Counted from the first letter of the stretch, positions 26,941-36,460 are shown. The stretch is DNA of 64,000 nt from Duganella sp. CF517 (GCF_900110275.1 NZ_FODC01000002.1:62001-126000); one strand, 5' to 3'. The notes: a model not told the origin generated them from the letters alone. Program-made: numbers and translations.

Positions 26941-27813
26941 ATGACCAATTGGTTGATGAACAAAGCGCGCCGGCTGCGCCAGCGCGCGGCGAACCTGCGC
27001 CGTTTCATCCTGCTCGAACGCGACTGGCTCGCGTACGGGCGGCACTATGACGCCCGCCGCGGCGCCGACGGCGGCGCCGGCGTGGTCGTCTCGCTGACCT
27101 CCTATCCGCCGCGCTTCGCCACGCTGCACCTGACGCTCAAGTCGCTGCTGTCGCAGTCGCAGGCGCCGGCGCGGGTGGTGTTGTGGATCGCCCACGGCGA
27201 CATGGACCGGCTGCCGCCGGCGGTGACGGCGCTGCGCGCGGCCGGCCTCGAGATCGAGGCCTGCGACGACACCCGCTCGTACAAGAAGATGATCCCGCTG
27301 CTGCAACAGGGCGAGCGGCGCGCCATCGTCACCGCCGACGACGACGTCTACTACTGGCGCGACTGGCTGCGCCAGCTCACCGAGATGCAGGTGCCCGGCA
27401 AGCTCGAGGTCATCTGCCACCGCATGCACCGCATGCGCCTGGACGGCGCCGGCCTGCCGCTGCCGTACACGCAGTGGGAATTCGAGTCCGGCAACCGCGA
27501 ATCGAGCCGGCTCAACTTCCCCACCGGCATCGGCGGCACCTTGTATCCGGCCGGCCTGTTCGGCCCCGAGGTGCTCGACGTCGACGCCTTCACGCGGCTG
27601 TGCCCGCGCGGCGACGACATCTGGTTCTGGTGGATGGCGCGCGACCGCGGCGCCACGTTCCGCCGCGCCGACGCCCGCCACGAGATTTATTGCTGGGACG
27701 GTTCCCAGGAGGTGGCGCTGTGGCTCGACAACGTCGGCGCCAATTACAACGACGAACAAATCCGGGCCATGATCGCGGCCTACGGTTTCACCAATGAAAG
27801 AAGCACCGCCTGA
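26941..27813 (+). CDS. Glycosyltransferase (GT-A fold)
   Basis: A 290-residue protein with a GT-A-like core: VVSLTSYPPRFATLHLTLKS at about residues 40-60, and a DXD-type metal site in IVTADDDVYY. A later block, FPTGIGGTLYPAG followed by DDIWFW, is characteristic of a group of poorly studied polysaccharide glycosyltransferases. The N-terminus is basic and may attach to the membrane. It begins 12 bases after ugd and its stop overlaps the next gene's ATG by one base (TGATG), so the genes are coupled. Role as glucuronosyl- or other glycosyltransferase is not determinable. Confidence 0.82.
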   Translation: MTNWLMNKARRLRQRAANLRRFILLERDWLAYGRHYDARRGADGGAGVVVSLTSYPPRFATLHLTLKSLLSQSQAPARVVLWIAHGDMDRLPPAVTALRAAGLEIEACDDTRSYKKMIPLLQQGERRAIVTADDDVYYWRDWLRQLTEMQVPGKLEVICHRMHRMRLDGAGLPLPYTQWEFESGNRESSRLNFPTGIGGTLYPAGLFGPEVLDVDAFTRLCPRGDDIWFWWMARDRGATFRRADARHEIYCWDGSQEVALWLDNVGANYNDEQIRAMIAAYGFTNERSTA

Positions 27814-29243
27814 TGTCCGCCATGTCGAACGCGCGCTGGCTGACGCTGGCGCAAGCGGCACGTATCGTGCTGCAACTGGTGTCGCTGGTCATCCTGTCGC
27901 GCCTGCTCCCCCCCGCCGAGTACGGCCTGCTGGCCATGGCCACCGTGGCCATGAACTTCGCCTACCTGCTGCGCGACATGGGCACCGCCGCCGCCATCGT
28001 GCAAAAGGAGGACCTCAGCGAACACACCACCAACACCGTGTTCTGGCTCAACGTCGGCATGGGCGCGCTGCTGGCCCTGGTGCTGTGCGCGGCCGCCCCG
28101 TTCGCGGCCACGTATTTCCGCACCGACCGCCTGGCGCCGGTGCTGTGCCTGCTCGCGCTGGCCTTCCCCGTCACCAGCGCCAGCGCGGTGCACCAGGCGC
28201 TGCTGGAGCGCCGCTCCGGCTTCCGCACGCTGGCGCGGGTCGAGCTGGTGTCGGCGCTGTCGGGCCTGCTGGTGGCGGTGCTGCTGGCCTACGCCGGCTT
28301 CGGCGTCTACGCGCTGGTGTGGCAGACCGTGGTGGCGGCAGCCGTGTCGTCGATCCAGCTGTGGCTGGCCAACGACTGGCGCCCGAGAAAAATCTGGAGC
28401 ATGGCCGAGTTCAAGTCGCTGTGGGGCTTCAGCGGCAACCTGACCGGCTTTAGTTTCATCAACTTTTTCGCCCGCAACGCCGACAGCCTGGTCATCGGCC
28501 GCGTGCTCGGCCAGGTGCAGCTGGGCATCTACGCCCAGGCCTACAAGCTGATGATGTTCCCGCTGCAAAGCATGAGCGCGGTGGCCGGGCGGGCGCTGTT
28601 CCCCGTCATGAGCCGCCAGCAGAACGACCGCCCGCAGATGGCGCTGCTGTACCTGCGCGCGCTGCGCCTGATCGCCACCATGACGGCGCCGATGATGGCC
28701 GGCCTGTGGGTGCTGCGCGAACCGTTCGTCACCGTCGCGCTCGGCCCCAAATGGGGCACCGTGCCGGTGGTGCTGGCCTGGCTGGCGCCGGTCGGCTTCA
28801 TCCAGTCGCTCATCACCACCACCGGCACCGTGTTCATGTCGACCGGGCGCACCGACCTGATGATGCGGCTCGGCCTGCTCGGCTCGATCCTGCAGGTGGG
28901 CAGCTTCTTCATCGGCGTGCACTGGGGCATCGAAGGGGTGGCGATCTGCTACCTCGCCGCCAACGTGCTCAACGGCTTGCCGCACTTCTATTACGCCACC
29001 CGCCAGCTGCACAGCGACATGGGCGCCCTGGCGCGCGCGATCTGGCAACCGCCGCTGTTCGCGCTGCTGATGGTGGCGGCGATCTATCCGGCCCTGCAAT
29101 GGCTGCTGGCGCGTCAGGCCGGTCCCGAGCTGCAGCTGGTCGTCATCGCCGTGCTGGGCGCGGCCGTGTACGGCGGGCTGACGCTGCTGTTCTCGAAGGC
29201 GCTGGTGCAGGATTGTAAAAAAATGCTGGGCCTGTCCAGCTAG
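27813..29243 (+). CDS. Lipid-linked oligosaccharide flippase (Wzx-like)
   Basis: A 476-residue membrane protein of the polysaccharide biosynthesis/MATE-like superfamily with about twelve to fourteen helices. The beginning (VILSRLLPPAEYGLLAMATVAMN, read in two overlapping parts) and the AIVQKEDLSEHTTNTVFW segment are typical of WzxC-type transporters in bacterial capsule and EPS loci. It moves the undecaprenyl-linked repeat unit to the periplasmic face, where the polymerase at 22588-24069 would act. The ATG overlaps the stop of the preceding gene. Confidence 0.9.
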   Translation: MSAMSNARWLTLAQAARIVLQLVSLVILSRLLPPAEYGLLAMATVAMNFAYLLRDMGTAAAIVQKEDLSEHTTNTVFWLNVGMGALLALVLCAAAPFAATYFRTDRLAPVLCLLALAFPVTSASAVHQALLERRSGFRTLARVELVSALSGLLVAVLLAYAGFGVYALVWQTVVAAAVSSIQLWLANDWRPRKIWSMAEFKSLWGFSGNLTGFSFINFFARNADSLVIGRVLGQVQLGIYAQAYKLMMFPLQSMSAVAGRALFPVMSRQQNDRPQMALLYLRALRLIATMTAPMMAGLWVLREPFVTVALGPKWGTVPVVLAWLAPVGFIQSLITTTGTVFMSTGRTDLMMRLGLLGSILQVGSFFIGVHWGIEGVAICYLAANVLNGLPHFYYATRQLHSDMGALARAIWQPPLFALLMVAAIYPALQWLLARQAGPELQLVVIAVLGAAVYGGLTLLFSKALVQDCKKMLGLSS

Positions 29244-29318
29244 GCGCCGGCGGCGCCGTCCGCGGCCGCCGCCGTTCCCGCCTCATCCGCTATCTATCTA
29301 CTGGAGTTCCGTCGTCCC

Positions 29319-30185
29319 ATGGGCAAACTCGTTTCCATCTACATCCCCACCAAGAACCGCGAGACGCTGCTGCGGCGCGCGGTCCATTCGGTGCTCGGCC
29401 AGACCCACACCGACGTCGAACTCATCGTCGTATCCGACGGCGCCACCGACGGCACCTGCGACTACGTGCGCAGCCTGCAGGGGCGCCACAACGTCCAGCT
29501 GATCCACAACGACACCTCGGTCGGCGCCTGCGCGGCGCGCAACCAGGCGATCGCGGTGGCGCACGGCGAGTTCATCACCGGACTCGACGACGACGACCTG
29601 TTCCTGCCGCACCGCCTGGCCACCTTCGTGGCCCATTGGGAACGGCGCACGGCCGCCGGCGAACGCTTCTCGTGCCTGTTCGACCGCCGCATCTTCGACC
29701 ATGGCCCCAGCGTCAACCTCGGCAACACCGACCCGGTGGTCACCATGGAGCGTATCGTGCGCGACAACGCCATCGGCAACCAGGTGTTCACCACGCCGGC
29801 GCTGCTGCGCGGCGCCGGCGGCTTCGACGCGGCCATGCCGGCCTGGCAGGATTGGGAAATGTGGGTGCGGCTGGTGGCGCACGGCGGCCCGGCGCACAAC
29901 ATCGGCGCCAACAGCTATGTGATGGACATCTCGCACGAGTTCGAGCGCATCACGCTCAAGTCGGGCGACAAGATCGTGCAGGCGGCGCGGCTGTTCTACG
30001 CCAAGCACGGCAACGGGCAAGGCGCCCTGCCCGGTTTGCTTCACTCGCTGGGGGCGTATCCGCAGATCACGCTGACCCTGGGCGATTTGCTGGTGATGGC
30101 GGGCGACCCGGCCACGCGCGGCTACGCGTTCACGCAGCTGCGCCGGCGCAAATTCAAACCGACGATGGCCGGCACGTTGACCTGA
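29319..30185 (+). CDS. Glycosyltransferase family 2
   Basis: A cytoplasmic GT-A glycosyltransferase, 288 residues. The N-terminus VSIYIPTKNRETLLRRAV, the VVSDGATDGT block and the catalytic ITGLDDDDLFLPHR are clear. It lies 75 bases after the flippase gene on the same strand, presumably the end of the ugd operon. A short G+C-rich tail of non-coding sequence and the terminator at 30388 follow. Specificity unknown. Confidence 0.9.
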   Translation: MGKLVSIYIPTKNRETLLRRAVHSVLGQTHTDVELIVVSDGATDGTCDYVRSLQGRHNVQLIHNDTSVGACAARNQAIAVAHGEFITGLDDDDLFLPHRLATFVAHWERRTAAGERFSCLFDRRIFDHGPSVNLGNTDPVVTMERIVRDNAIGNQVFTTPALLRGAGGFDAAMPAWQDWEMWVRLVAHGGPAHNIGANSYVMDISHEFERITLKSGDKIVQAARLFYAKHGNGQGALPGLLHSLGAYPQITLTLGDLLVMAGDPATRGYAFTQLRRRKFKPTMAGTLT

Positions 30186-30503
30186 TCCACGGCGGACCTC
30201 GCCGTGCCCGCGGCGCCGCCCGCCGCCGCGGGCAACGCGCCGATCGAGCCGGCGATGCCGGCCGTGCGGGCCGCCCGCGTCGCCGGCGGCCCGCACGGCG
30301 CCCCGCAACCGGCGCCGGCGCGCCCCAGCAACCCCCATCCAACATGGCACGCCGGCCGCGCGCATCGGCTGATGTCGGCCATCCCCCAAAAAAAAATGCC
30401 GTTCAGTCTGGACTGAACGGCATTGCTTTCCCCCGGCCGCGCCGCCGACAGCGCCGGCGCGCCTTAACGCGCCTTAACGCGCCTTAACGCGCCTTAACAC
30501 GCC
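30186..30503. other. Convergent intergenic region (318 bases)
   Basis: Between the GT2 gene (plus) and the exosortase gene (minus). Contains the hairpin terminator 30388-30424 and the decanucleotide repeat beginning at 30461. The rest is G+C-rich without a supported gene. Confidence 0.6.
30388..30424 (-). terminator. Rho-independent terminator of the eps/exosortase operon
   Basis: A perfect 14-bp stem (30395-30408 with 30411-30424) and a two-base TG loop, preceded by nine A residues on the plus strand, so it works as stem plus T-tract in the minus direction. Confidence 0.9.
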
Positions 30504-30510
30504 TTAGCGC
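30461..30510. repeat. Five tandem copies of a 10-bp repeat overlapping the exosortase stop codon
   Basis: GCCTTAACGC is repeated at 30461, 30471 and 30481, with variants at 30491 and 30501. On the minus strand each copy carries TAA. The copy at 30501 supplies the real stop (30504-30506), and the next two copies close the other two frames. Confidence 0.85.
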
Positions 30511-32135
30511 GCCACCAGCGCGTGGCCGCGCGGGTCGTTGGCCGCCACCAGCTGGCGCAGGAAGTCCTGCTGCATCGCGTAGGCCGCCTTGGTCTCGCTC
30601 TGGTCGCGCACCAGGGTCGACGCCCGCACCAGGATGCCGTCGGCGACCTTGCCCGCCAGGCCGTCGCGGAAGATCTTCATGCGCATGTCGAAGCCGCCCT
30701 GCGGGTAGGCGTCGCTGATGCGGGTCCAGTAGGTCACCGCCTCGAGCCGGTTTTGGCTGGACGCGACCATGTGCTTGCCGGGCAGCGCGCCGGCCGGCGT
30801 CACCGCCAGGCTCGCCGGGCTCAGCGAGATCACCTTGTAGCCCTGGGCCGGGTAGCAAATCTCCGGCAGGTGCAGCTTGACGTCCTGGCGCTGTTCCTTG
30901 GCATAGGCCAGCGCCAGCATCACCTGCACGCCGTCGCGGTTGACATAGGTGCGCATCAGCACGTCGTCGTACGGCTGCTCGAGGCTGCGTCCGCCGTCCT
31001 CGGCGGTCGACAGCTCGGCCTGGGCGCCGGCGTTGGGCACCTCGGTCCAGTCGCCGAAGCGGGTCGGCACGCTGTTGGCCAGCGGCGTGCCGCCGGCGGC
31101 CGCCTCGAGGGTCGGGGTCAGCGCGTGCGCCAGGCCGACGGTGGCGACCATGGCCACCAGCATCGCCAGCGCCGGGCGCAGCGCCACGTGGGTCAGCTTG
31201 CTCCAGGCGCCGGCCGCCACGGCCGGCAGTTGCAGGCCGGCCTGTTCGTCGTCGTCGCGCTTGGTGCGGTTGCGCACCAGCCAGCTCAGCGCGCTGTCGA
31301 CGCCGATGATCAGCAGCAGCGCCGACAGGAACAGCACCAGCCCGGAGAAGCCGTGCAGGAAGCCCTGGCCGGCGGCGTCGCCGAGGTGGTAGGTGATCAG
31401 CGACAGGAACATGATGCGCAAGGTGTTGGCGGTGAACGAGATCGGCACGATCAGCACCGCCAGCACGACGTTGCGCACCACCGACGGGTGGCGCACCAGG
31501 TTCATGTACAGCAGGCCCAGCGCCTCGAGCGTGAACAGCGAGTTCAGGCCGGCGCAGGCGTCGGCCACCAGCAACTGGTACTGGCCGATGGTGAGGATCA
31601 CGCCGCTGCGGGCGATCGGGTAGCCGAACCAGTACAGCAGGTGCTCGGTGGCGTACGAGACGCCGATTTTCATCGGCAACGTCAGCACGTCGACGATCGA
31701 GGCCGGCAGCGGGATCATGAACAGCATGAAGAAGAAGGCGAACCACATGCGCGACCAGGTGCGCACGCCGTAGAAGGCGATCAGCACGCCGCTGAGCACG
31801 AACAGCAGCGAGCCGACCTCGAACAGCAGCACGCCCTGCGAGCGGCCCAGCACATAGGACACCAGGCCGACCAGCAGCGCGGCGGCGCCGGCCAGCGGCG
31901 CCGGGTTGCGCTCGAAGCGCTGCTGCGACAGCAGCTGGCGCATGCGGAAATACAGGAAGCCGAAGGCGACGGTCATGACGATCGGGCCGTGGGCGTTGCG
32001 GTCCGAACTCCAGGCGCCGTGGAACAGGTCCCAGAACGTCGGCAGATACACCACGCCCAGTCCGACCAGCAGCAGGATCGAGGGAGCCAGCGCCGCGCGC
32101 GCCGTGCCGACTGGTTGGGTGGCCATGGTATCCAT
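30504..32135 (-). CDS. xrtB: XrtB-type exosortase fused to an EpsI domain
   Basis: An inner-membrane sorting protease of 543 residues that would process PEP-CTERM proteins. Residues 1-290 are the exosortase, with about eight helices and the catalytic set Cys194 (ADACAGLNSL), Arg240 (NTLRIMFL) and His261 (LHGFSGL). From about residue 310 a further membrane segment leads into an EpsI-family periplasmic domain (PTRFGDWTEV, LHLPEICYPAQGY, YWTRISDAYPQGG). In relatives, as I recall, B-type EpsI is often a separate gene. The XrtB label follows from the eps neighbours and the VPExETYA signals. The gene starts 4 bases after epsG ends, so they are co-translated. MATQ at 32126 is an alternative start. 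Confidence 0.9.
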   Translation of the reverse strand: MDTMATQPVGTARAALAPSILLLVGLGVVYLPTFWDLFHGAWSSDRNAHGPIVMTVAFGFLYFRMRQLLSQQRFERNPAPLAGAAALLVGLVSYVLGRSQGVLLFEVGSLLFVLSGVLIAFYGVRTWSRMWFAFFFMLFMIPLPASIVDVLTLPMKIGVSYATEHLLYWFGYPIARSGVILTIGQYQLLVADACAGLNSLFTLEALGLLYMNLVRHPSVVRNVVLAVLIVPISFTANTLRIMFLSLITYHLGDAAGQGFLHGFSGLVLFLSALLLIIGVDSALSWLVRNRTKRDDDEQAGLQLPAVAAGAWSKLTHVALRPALAMLVAMVATVGLAHALTPTLEAAAGGTPLANSVPTRFGDWTEVPNAGAQAELSTAEDGGRSLEQPYDDVLMRTYVNRDGVQVMLALAYAKEQRQDVKLHLPEICYPAQGYKVISLSPASLAVTPAGALPGKHMVASSQNRLEAVTYWTRISDAYPQGGFDMRMKIFRDGLAGKVADGILVRASTLVRDQSETKAAYAMQQDFLRQLVAANDPRGHALVAR

Positions 32136-32139
32136 CGCG

Positions 32140-33045
32140 TTAGAAGTTGTTGAGCACGGTGCCGACGACGTGCACGCGGGCTTCGCCCAGGGCGCCGATC
32201 AGGTTATGCACCTCGTTGATGCGCGAGGCGTCCTGGCGGGTGACGACCACCGCGGCGCCGGCGCGGCCGGCCACCATTTGCGCGTCCGAGCATTCGCTGC
32301 CGGCCGGGGTGTCGATCAGGATCACGTCGAACTGCGGCGCCAGCTCGCGCAGCAGCTTGCCCATCGCCGGGCGGCCCAGCAATTCGGACGGGTTCGGCGG
32401 CGGCGCGCCGGCCGTCAGCACCGACAGGTCCAGCAGCGCCGGCACCCGTTGCACCGCCTCGACGCCGTTGCGGTCCGACAGCACCGACGACAGGCCGACC
32501 CGGTTCTCCAGGCCGAACAGCGCGTGCTGGCTCGGGTGGCGCATGTCGGCGTCGATCAGCAACGTGCGCTGGCCCTGCTGCGAGAACACCACCGCCAGGT
32601 TGGCGGCCAGGAAGCTGCGGCCGTCGCCGCGCTCGGCGCCGGTCACGGCCAGCGCGCGGCGCTCGTCGCCGGTCTCGAACCAGCGCCACATCAGCTGGTT
32701 GCGCAGCGCCCGCAGCGATTCGACGCGGGCGGTGAACGGTTCATAGGCGGCCACCACGGTCTCGCTGATGGCGCTTTCGCCGCGCAGCAGGTACGGATAG
32801 TCGTACTGGCGCGACAGCGCGAACTCGATGTCGGCCGTGCTGAGCACGCCGAGCGCGAGCGCGGCGTCGCCGAAGCGCACGTTGTGCTCGACCTGGTGGC
32901 GCATCACCTTTTCGGCGTCGGCCACCGACAGGCGCCCCTGTTTGATCAGGATGGCACCGATCGAGCGGTCCGGCACGGACGCCGCCGGCGGCTTGTCGCG
33001 CAGCTCCGGCGCCGGGTAGGATGGGACGGTGGAATTGGAATTCAT
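32140..33045 (-). CDS. epsG: Chain-length determinant tyrosine kinase EpsG
   Basis: Cytoplasmic BY-kinase-like partner of EpsF, 301 residues. It has an N-terminal MshEN-like helical domain ([13 protein letters not shown]). The kinase domain follows, with a P-loop GAERGDGRS (residues 136-144) in which the usual Lys is Arg143. Next come Walker A' [11 protein letters not shown] and a Walker B-like VILIDTPAG. No tyrosine cluster is present at the C-terminus, which ends VLNNF. As I recall, GDGRS is common in EpsG proteins of exosortase loci, so the change may be family-typical. It is placed between epsF and the exosortase gene, as in the methanolan cluster of Methylobacillus. Confidence 0.9.
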   Translation of the reverse strand: MNSNSTVPSYPAPELRDKPPAASVPDRSIGAILIKQGRLSVADAEKVMRHQVEHNVRFGDAALALGVLSTADIEFALSRQYDYPYLLRGESAISETVVAAYEPFTARVESLRALRNQLMWRWFETGDERRALAVTGAERGDGRSFLAANLAVVFSQQGQRTLLIDADMRHPSQHALFGLENRVGLSSVLSDRNGVEAVQRVPALLDLSVLTAGAPPPNPSELLGRPAMGKLLRELAPQFDVILIDTPAGSECSDAQMVAGRAGAAVVVTRQDASRINEVHNLIGALGEARVHVVGTVLNNF

Positions 33046-33086
33046 GTTGGTGCTCCGTGTATGTCAGTGGTCCGCGTGCGGGTCGG

Positions 33087-34496
33087 TTACTGCAGCTGGG
33101 CCATCGGCGCGGCCGGGCGGTTGCGGCGCAGCACGCGCTTGGCCGCGCGCGGCGTGGCGATCACGCCCAGCACCGGCAGGCCGAAGGCGTCGGCCATGTG
33201 GGCGGCCGAGCGCACCCGCTGGTCGAGCATTTCGAGCAGCAGCACGGCGCCGGCGCCGAGGATGGTGCCGATCACCAGCGACAGCGCCAGGTTGACCATC
33301 AGGCGCGGCGACGACGGCGAGCCCGGCGTGTTGGCGGTCGACAGCACGGCGATGTCGGACTGCTTGGACTGGCCCTCGAGGTTGGTGGCGTTGTAGCGCG
33401 CCATGGCCGACTCGTACGAGCGGCGGGCGTTGTCGGCCTCGTTGCTGAGCACGACGAACTCGTCGCGCGCGCCGTTCATCTCCAGCACGCGCGCTTTTTG
33501 CGCGGCCAGCGCGGCGCGCAGTTCGCCCTCGCGCTGCTTGAAGATGGTGCTGGTGCCGGCCACGCCGCTCGAGGCGATGCGGATCTGGTCGTTCAGGCTC
33601 GAACGCAGTTTGTCGACCTCGGACTTGGCCGAGATGTACTGCGGGTGGTTCGGCGCCAGGCGCGCCGAGGTGTCGGCCAGCTTGGCCTCGGCCAGCGCCA
33701 GCGACGACTTCAAGCCCTGGATCAGACCGTTGTTGAGCACGTCGGGCGAGCTCTCGGCGCCGCCGGTGGCCTGGCGCGAGCGCGATTGCGCCTCCATGGT
33801 CTGGCCCTGGGCCTGCACCAATTGGCTCGACAGTTCGTTCAGGCGCGCCATCTCGACGTCGACGCGGGTGTCGGCGTTGTAGATGTTGTTATCCTTCTGG
33901 TATTTCGACAGGCGGCTCTGGGCCACCTCGTACTGCTCGCGCAGCAGCTTGATCTGGGTGTTGATGAAGCCGGAGGCCTGCTGCGCCGGATCGGTCTTCA
34001 GTTGCACGGAAAACTGCATGTAGGCTTCGGCGAAGGCGTTGGCCACGGCGGCGACGAACTTCGGATCGGCGCCCTGGAAGTTAATCGTCAGCACGCTCGA
34101 ATCGCGCGAGGGCTCGATGTCGACCTTGGCCAGCAACAGGTTGGCCAGCCATTCCTTGATGGTGACGTCGGTGTTGCCCTTGACGGCGTCGGCGAACTGC
34201 TGCTGCACGGCCGGACTGTCGGCCAGGCGCAGGTTGTCGACCACCTTGAGCGCGACGCTCTTGCTGCGGATGATGTCGGCCTGGGTGACGACGTAGCCGG
34301 ACATCATCTGCACCGGCAGGCTCATGCCGGTGACCGGATCGACGCCCTTGGTGTTGAGCACCAGCGCGGTGCTGGCCCGGTAGACCTTGGGCAGCATCAG
34401 GCTGATGACCACGGTGGCGGCGACGGTGACGGCCAGGATCAGCAGCAAGATCTTGTAGCGGGCGCGCAGCGCCAGGAGCAAATGGGTGAAATTCAT
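33087..34496 (-). CDS. epsF: Chain-length determinant protein EpsF (Wzz-type)
   Basis: A polysaccharide co-polymerase of 469 residues that sets chain length and works with EpsG. Membrane helices flank a large periplasmic part: near residues 14-34 ([18 protein letters not shown]) and near 425-447 ([20 protein letters not shown]). The middle is rich in predicted coiled coil, with heptads such as QVAQ and [15 protein letters not shown]. Start ATG 34496 (MNFTHLL); the longer upstream frame has no family similarity. Gap to epsE 72 bases, to epsG 41 bases. Confidence 0.92.
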   Translation of the reverse strand: MNFTHLLLALRARYKILLLILAVTVAATVVISLMLPKVYRASTALVLNTKGVDPVTGMSLPVQMMSGYVVTQADIIRSKSVALKVVDNLRLADSPAVQQQFADAVKGNTDVTIKEWLANLLLAKVDIEPSRDSSVLTINFQGADPKFVAAVANAFAEAYMQFSVQLKTDPAQQASGFINTQIKLLREQYEVAQSRLSKYQKDNNIYNADTRVDVEMARLNELSSQLVQAQGQTMEAQSRSRQATGGAESSPDVLNNGLIQGLKSSLALAEAKLADTSARLAPNHPQYISAKSEVDKLRSSLNDQIRIASSGVAGTSTIFKQREGELRAALAAQKARVLEMNGARDEFVVLSNEADNARRSYESAMARYNATNLEGQSKQSDIAVLSTANTPGSPSSPRLMVNLALSLVIGTILGAGAVLLLEMLDQRVRSAAHMADAFGLPVLGVIATPRAAKRVLRRNRPAAPMAQLQ

Positions 34497-34568
34497 GATT
34501 GTCTTTCTAAAGAATCGATCGAACGCCGCAACGGCTGGCGGGCCGGAGGGCCGCACCGGCCCACGTCA

Positions 34569-35357
34569 TCAGAACAGGCTTTCGCGCACGTACAGCACGT
34601 CGTCGTTCTGCACCAGATCGTCGTACTTGGCTTCGAGGATCTGCAGTTTGCCTTCGGCGTCGCGGCGCTTGATGCGCAGGCCGCGCTCGGTGCCGCGCGG
34701 GGTCAGGCCGCCGCCGGCGGCGAGCGCCTGCAGCACCGTCATCGAGCGTTCGATGCGGAACATGCCCGGCCGCTGCACTTCGCCGTAAATGTAGAAGCGC
34801 GGCGCGCGCTCGACGTAGACGACGTCGTTGCCGCTGAGGTCGAGGTCGGCCTTCATGTTGCTGGTGCGAACCAGTTCGGCGACGTCGATGACGTCCTTGG
34901 TGGTGGTGCCGTTGCGGGTGCGCAGCACGGTGACGGTGTCGCCGCCCTCGGCACCGACGCCGCCGGCCAGCGCCAGCACGTCGAGCACGCTACGGCTGCC
35001 GTCCAGCGGATAGCGGCCCGGACGGCCCACCTGGCCCAGTACCGACACCTGCTGGCTTTGCAGCACGGTGACGATCATGTTGACCTGCGGGTTCTTGACG
35101 AAGCCGCCCGACACCAGCAGTTGCGCCAGTTTCTTTTCGGCCGCCGCCGTCGGCAGGCCGGCCACGGCCACCTGGCCGACCAGCGGGAAGGTGATGAAGC
35201 CGGACGCGCTCACGCGCGTCTCGGTGGTCAGGTCGGGGTTGTTGTAGACCGAGACCTTGACCACGTCGCCGGGTCCGAGCAACAGCTCGGCCGCGCCGGC
35301 CGTGCCCAGGGTTAGCGCCAGCAGCGACGCCATCATCCAAAATACGAGTCGTTTCAT
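34569..35357 (-). CDS. epsE: Polysaccharide export protein EpsE (Wza-like)
   Basis: Outer-membrane or periplasmic export component, 262 residues. A signal peptide (MMASLLALTLGTAGA) precedes the polysaccharide export domain LLGPGDVVKVSVYNNPDL and two SLBB-like repeats (VSVLGQVGRPGRYPL; FYIYGEVQRPGMF). There is no lipobox cysteine, unlike classical Wza. Start ATG 35357; the frame extends upstream 59 codons through a proline/arginine-rich artefact. It follows epsD by 46 bases. It would form the outer-membrane channel with EpsL. Confidence 0.92.
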   Translation of the reverse strand: MKRLVFWMMASLLALTLGTAGAAELLLGPGDVVKVSVYNNPDLTTETRVSASGFITFPLVGQVAVAGLPTAAAEKKLAQLLVSGGFVKNPQVNMIVTVLQSQQVSVLGQVGRPGRYPLDGSRSVLDVLALAGGVGAEGGDTVTVLRTRNGTTTKDVIDVAELVRTSNMKADLDLSGNDVVYVERAPRFYIYGEVQRPGMFRIERSMTVLQALAAGGGLTPRGTERGLRIKRRDAEGKLQILEAKYDDLVQNDDVLYVRESLF

Positions 35358-35403
35358 AGTATGTTCTCCGTGTGTGCGGTGGGCGGCCCGACGGGCCGCC
35401 CCG

Positions 35404-36372
35404 TTATTTGAGTCCTGCCACGCCGCGGGCGGCGGCGTCGTCGTGCGCGGGCGTGCCCGCCGCGGCCGGGGCCGCCGGGGCCGCCGGCGCACCGGGGGTG
35501 CCGGCCGCGGCCGGCTCGTCGGCCTTGTTGACATACTCGACCTTGGTGGCCGCGCGCAAGCGCGCCAGTTCGGCCGCGGCCGCCTCCTTGCCGCGGGTGT
35601 TCATCAGGTATTGCTCGATCTGCGCCGTCGACGCGGCCAGCTCGACCGGCGTGTCGCGCACGTCGGTGATGGTCACCACGGTGCTGCGCTCGCCCTCGCG
35701 GATGATGAACAGCTGGCCCTTGGGCAGCGACAGCAGCTTGTCGCCCAACGCCGGTGCCAGATCGGCGTAGCTGCGCGAGATCTGGTTGCGGGCGTACTTG
35801 ACGTTCTTGCGGTCGAGCAAGGCGGCGACGTCGTCCAGCGTCTTGGCGTCGTCGATCTCCTTCTTGAGACCGTCGTTCAGGTCGGCCGTCGGCAACACCA
35901 ACTGGCGCATGTCGATCGTCTTACGCTGGGAGAACAGCGCCGGATGCTTGTCGAAGTACTCCTTGACCTCGTCCCGGGTCGGCTTGGCCGGCGTGCCGAC
36001 CTTCTTTTGCAGGTAGGCTTGGGCCAGGATCAGCGACTTGGCGCGCTCGATCGCCTGCACCACCTTGGGGTCGCGGTCGGTCTTGTCCTTGACGGCCTCG
36101 TTGATCAGCAGCTGGCGGTCGACCAGCGACGCCAGGATCTGCGGACGGGCCTGCTGTTGCTGGGCGCCCGGCACGCCCGAGCGCGCCAGTTCCTCGTTCA
36201 GTTGCAGCGCGGTGATCTCCTCGCCGCCGACCTTGACCAGCGCCTGGCCGGATTTGGTGTCGCTCTTCCCGCAGGCGGCCAAGCCGGCCACCAGCAGCAG
36301 CGCCAGCGCGCCGCCGCCGACGCGGCGCAGACCGTGGCGTCGCGTGACGCCGTCAAATTGTGTATGGTTCAA
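35404..36372 (-). CDS. epsD: EpsD-family lipoprotein peptidyl-prolyl isomerase
   Basis: A 322-residue lipoprotein (lipobox LAAC, Cys about residue 34) with a SurA-like N-terminal helical part (LNEELARSGV, QLLINEAV) and a rotamase-like core. It is probably a periplasmic chaperone for the export machinery. The C-terminus is Ala/Pro-rich. The start is TTG 36372: GAGGA lies eight bases upstream and no ATG is nearby. A good promoter lies at 36432-36460, making this the first gene of the epsD-E-F-G-exosortase transcript. EpsD of Methylobacillus methanolan clusters is the model; isomerase activity is not shown. Confidence 0.88.
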   Translation of the reverse strand: MNHTQFDGVTRRHGLRRVGGGALALLLVAGLAACGKSDTKSGQALVKVGGEEITALQLNEELARSGVPGAQQQQARPQILASLVDRQLLINEAVKDKTDRDPKVVQAIERAKSLILAQAYLQKKVGTPAKPTRDEVKEYFDKHPALFSQRKTIDMRQLVLPTADLNDGLKKEIDDAKTLDDVAALLDRKNVKYARNQISRSYADLAPALGDKLLSLPKGQLFIIREGERSTVVTITDVRDTPVELAASTAQIEQYLMNTRGKEAAAAELARLRAATKVEYVNKADEPAAAGTPGAPAAPAAPAAAGTPAHDDAAARGVAGLK

Positions 36373-36431
36373 GATAGTCTTCCTCAGTCACGTGTGGCGG
36401 CGGTCAACGGCTGCGACCGGCGTGGGGGCAA

Positions 36432-36460
36432 AGTATGCGTGCCACTCAAACGATTGTCAA
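36432..36460 (-). promoter_or_regulatory. Sigma-70 promoter of epsD operon
   Basis: Minus strand: TTGACA (36455-36460), 17 bases, CATACT (36432-36437). A second possible -10, TATAAT (36462-36467), lies just upstream with a weak -35 TTGCAT (15-base spacing). The 210-base gap between epsB and epsD is unusually AT-rich for this locus. Confidence 0.65.

Noticed and set aside
36436-36449. TGGCACG on the minus strand upstream of epsD, like a sigma-54 -24 element
   Set aside because: The TTGC that follows is two bases too far away for sigma-54, and the same stretch fits a normal sigma-70 promoter better.
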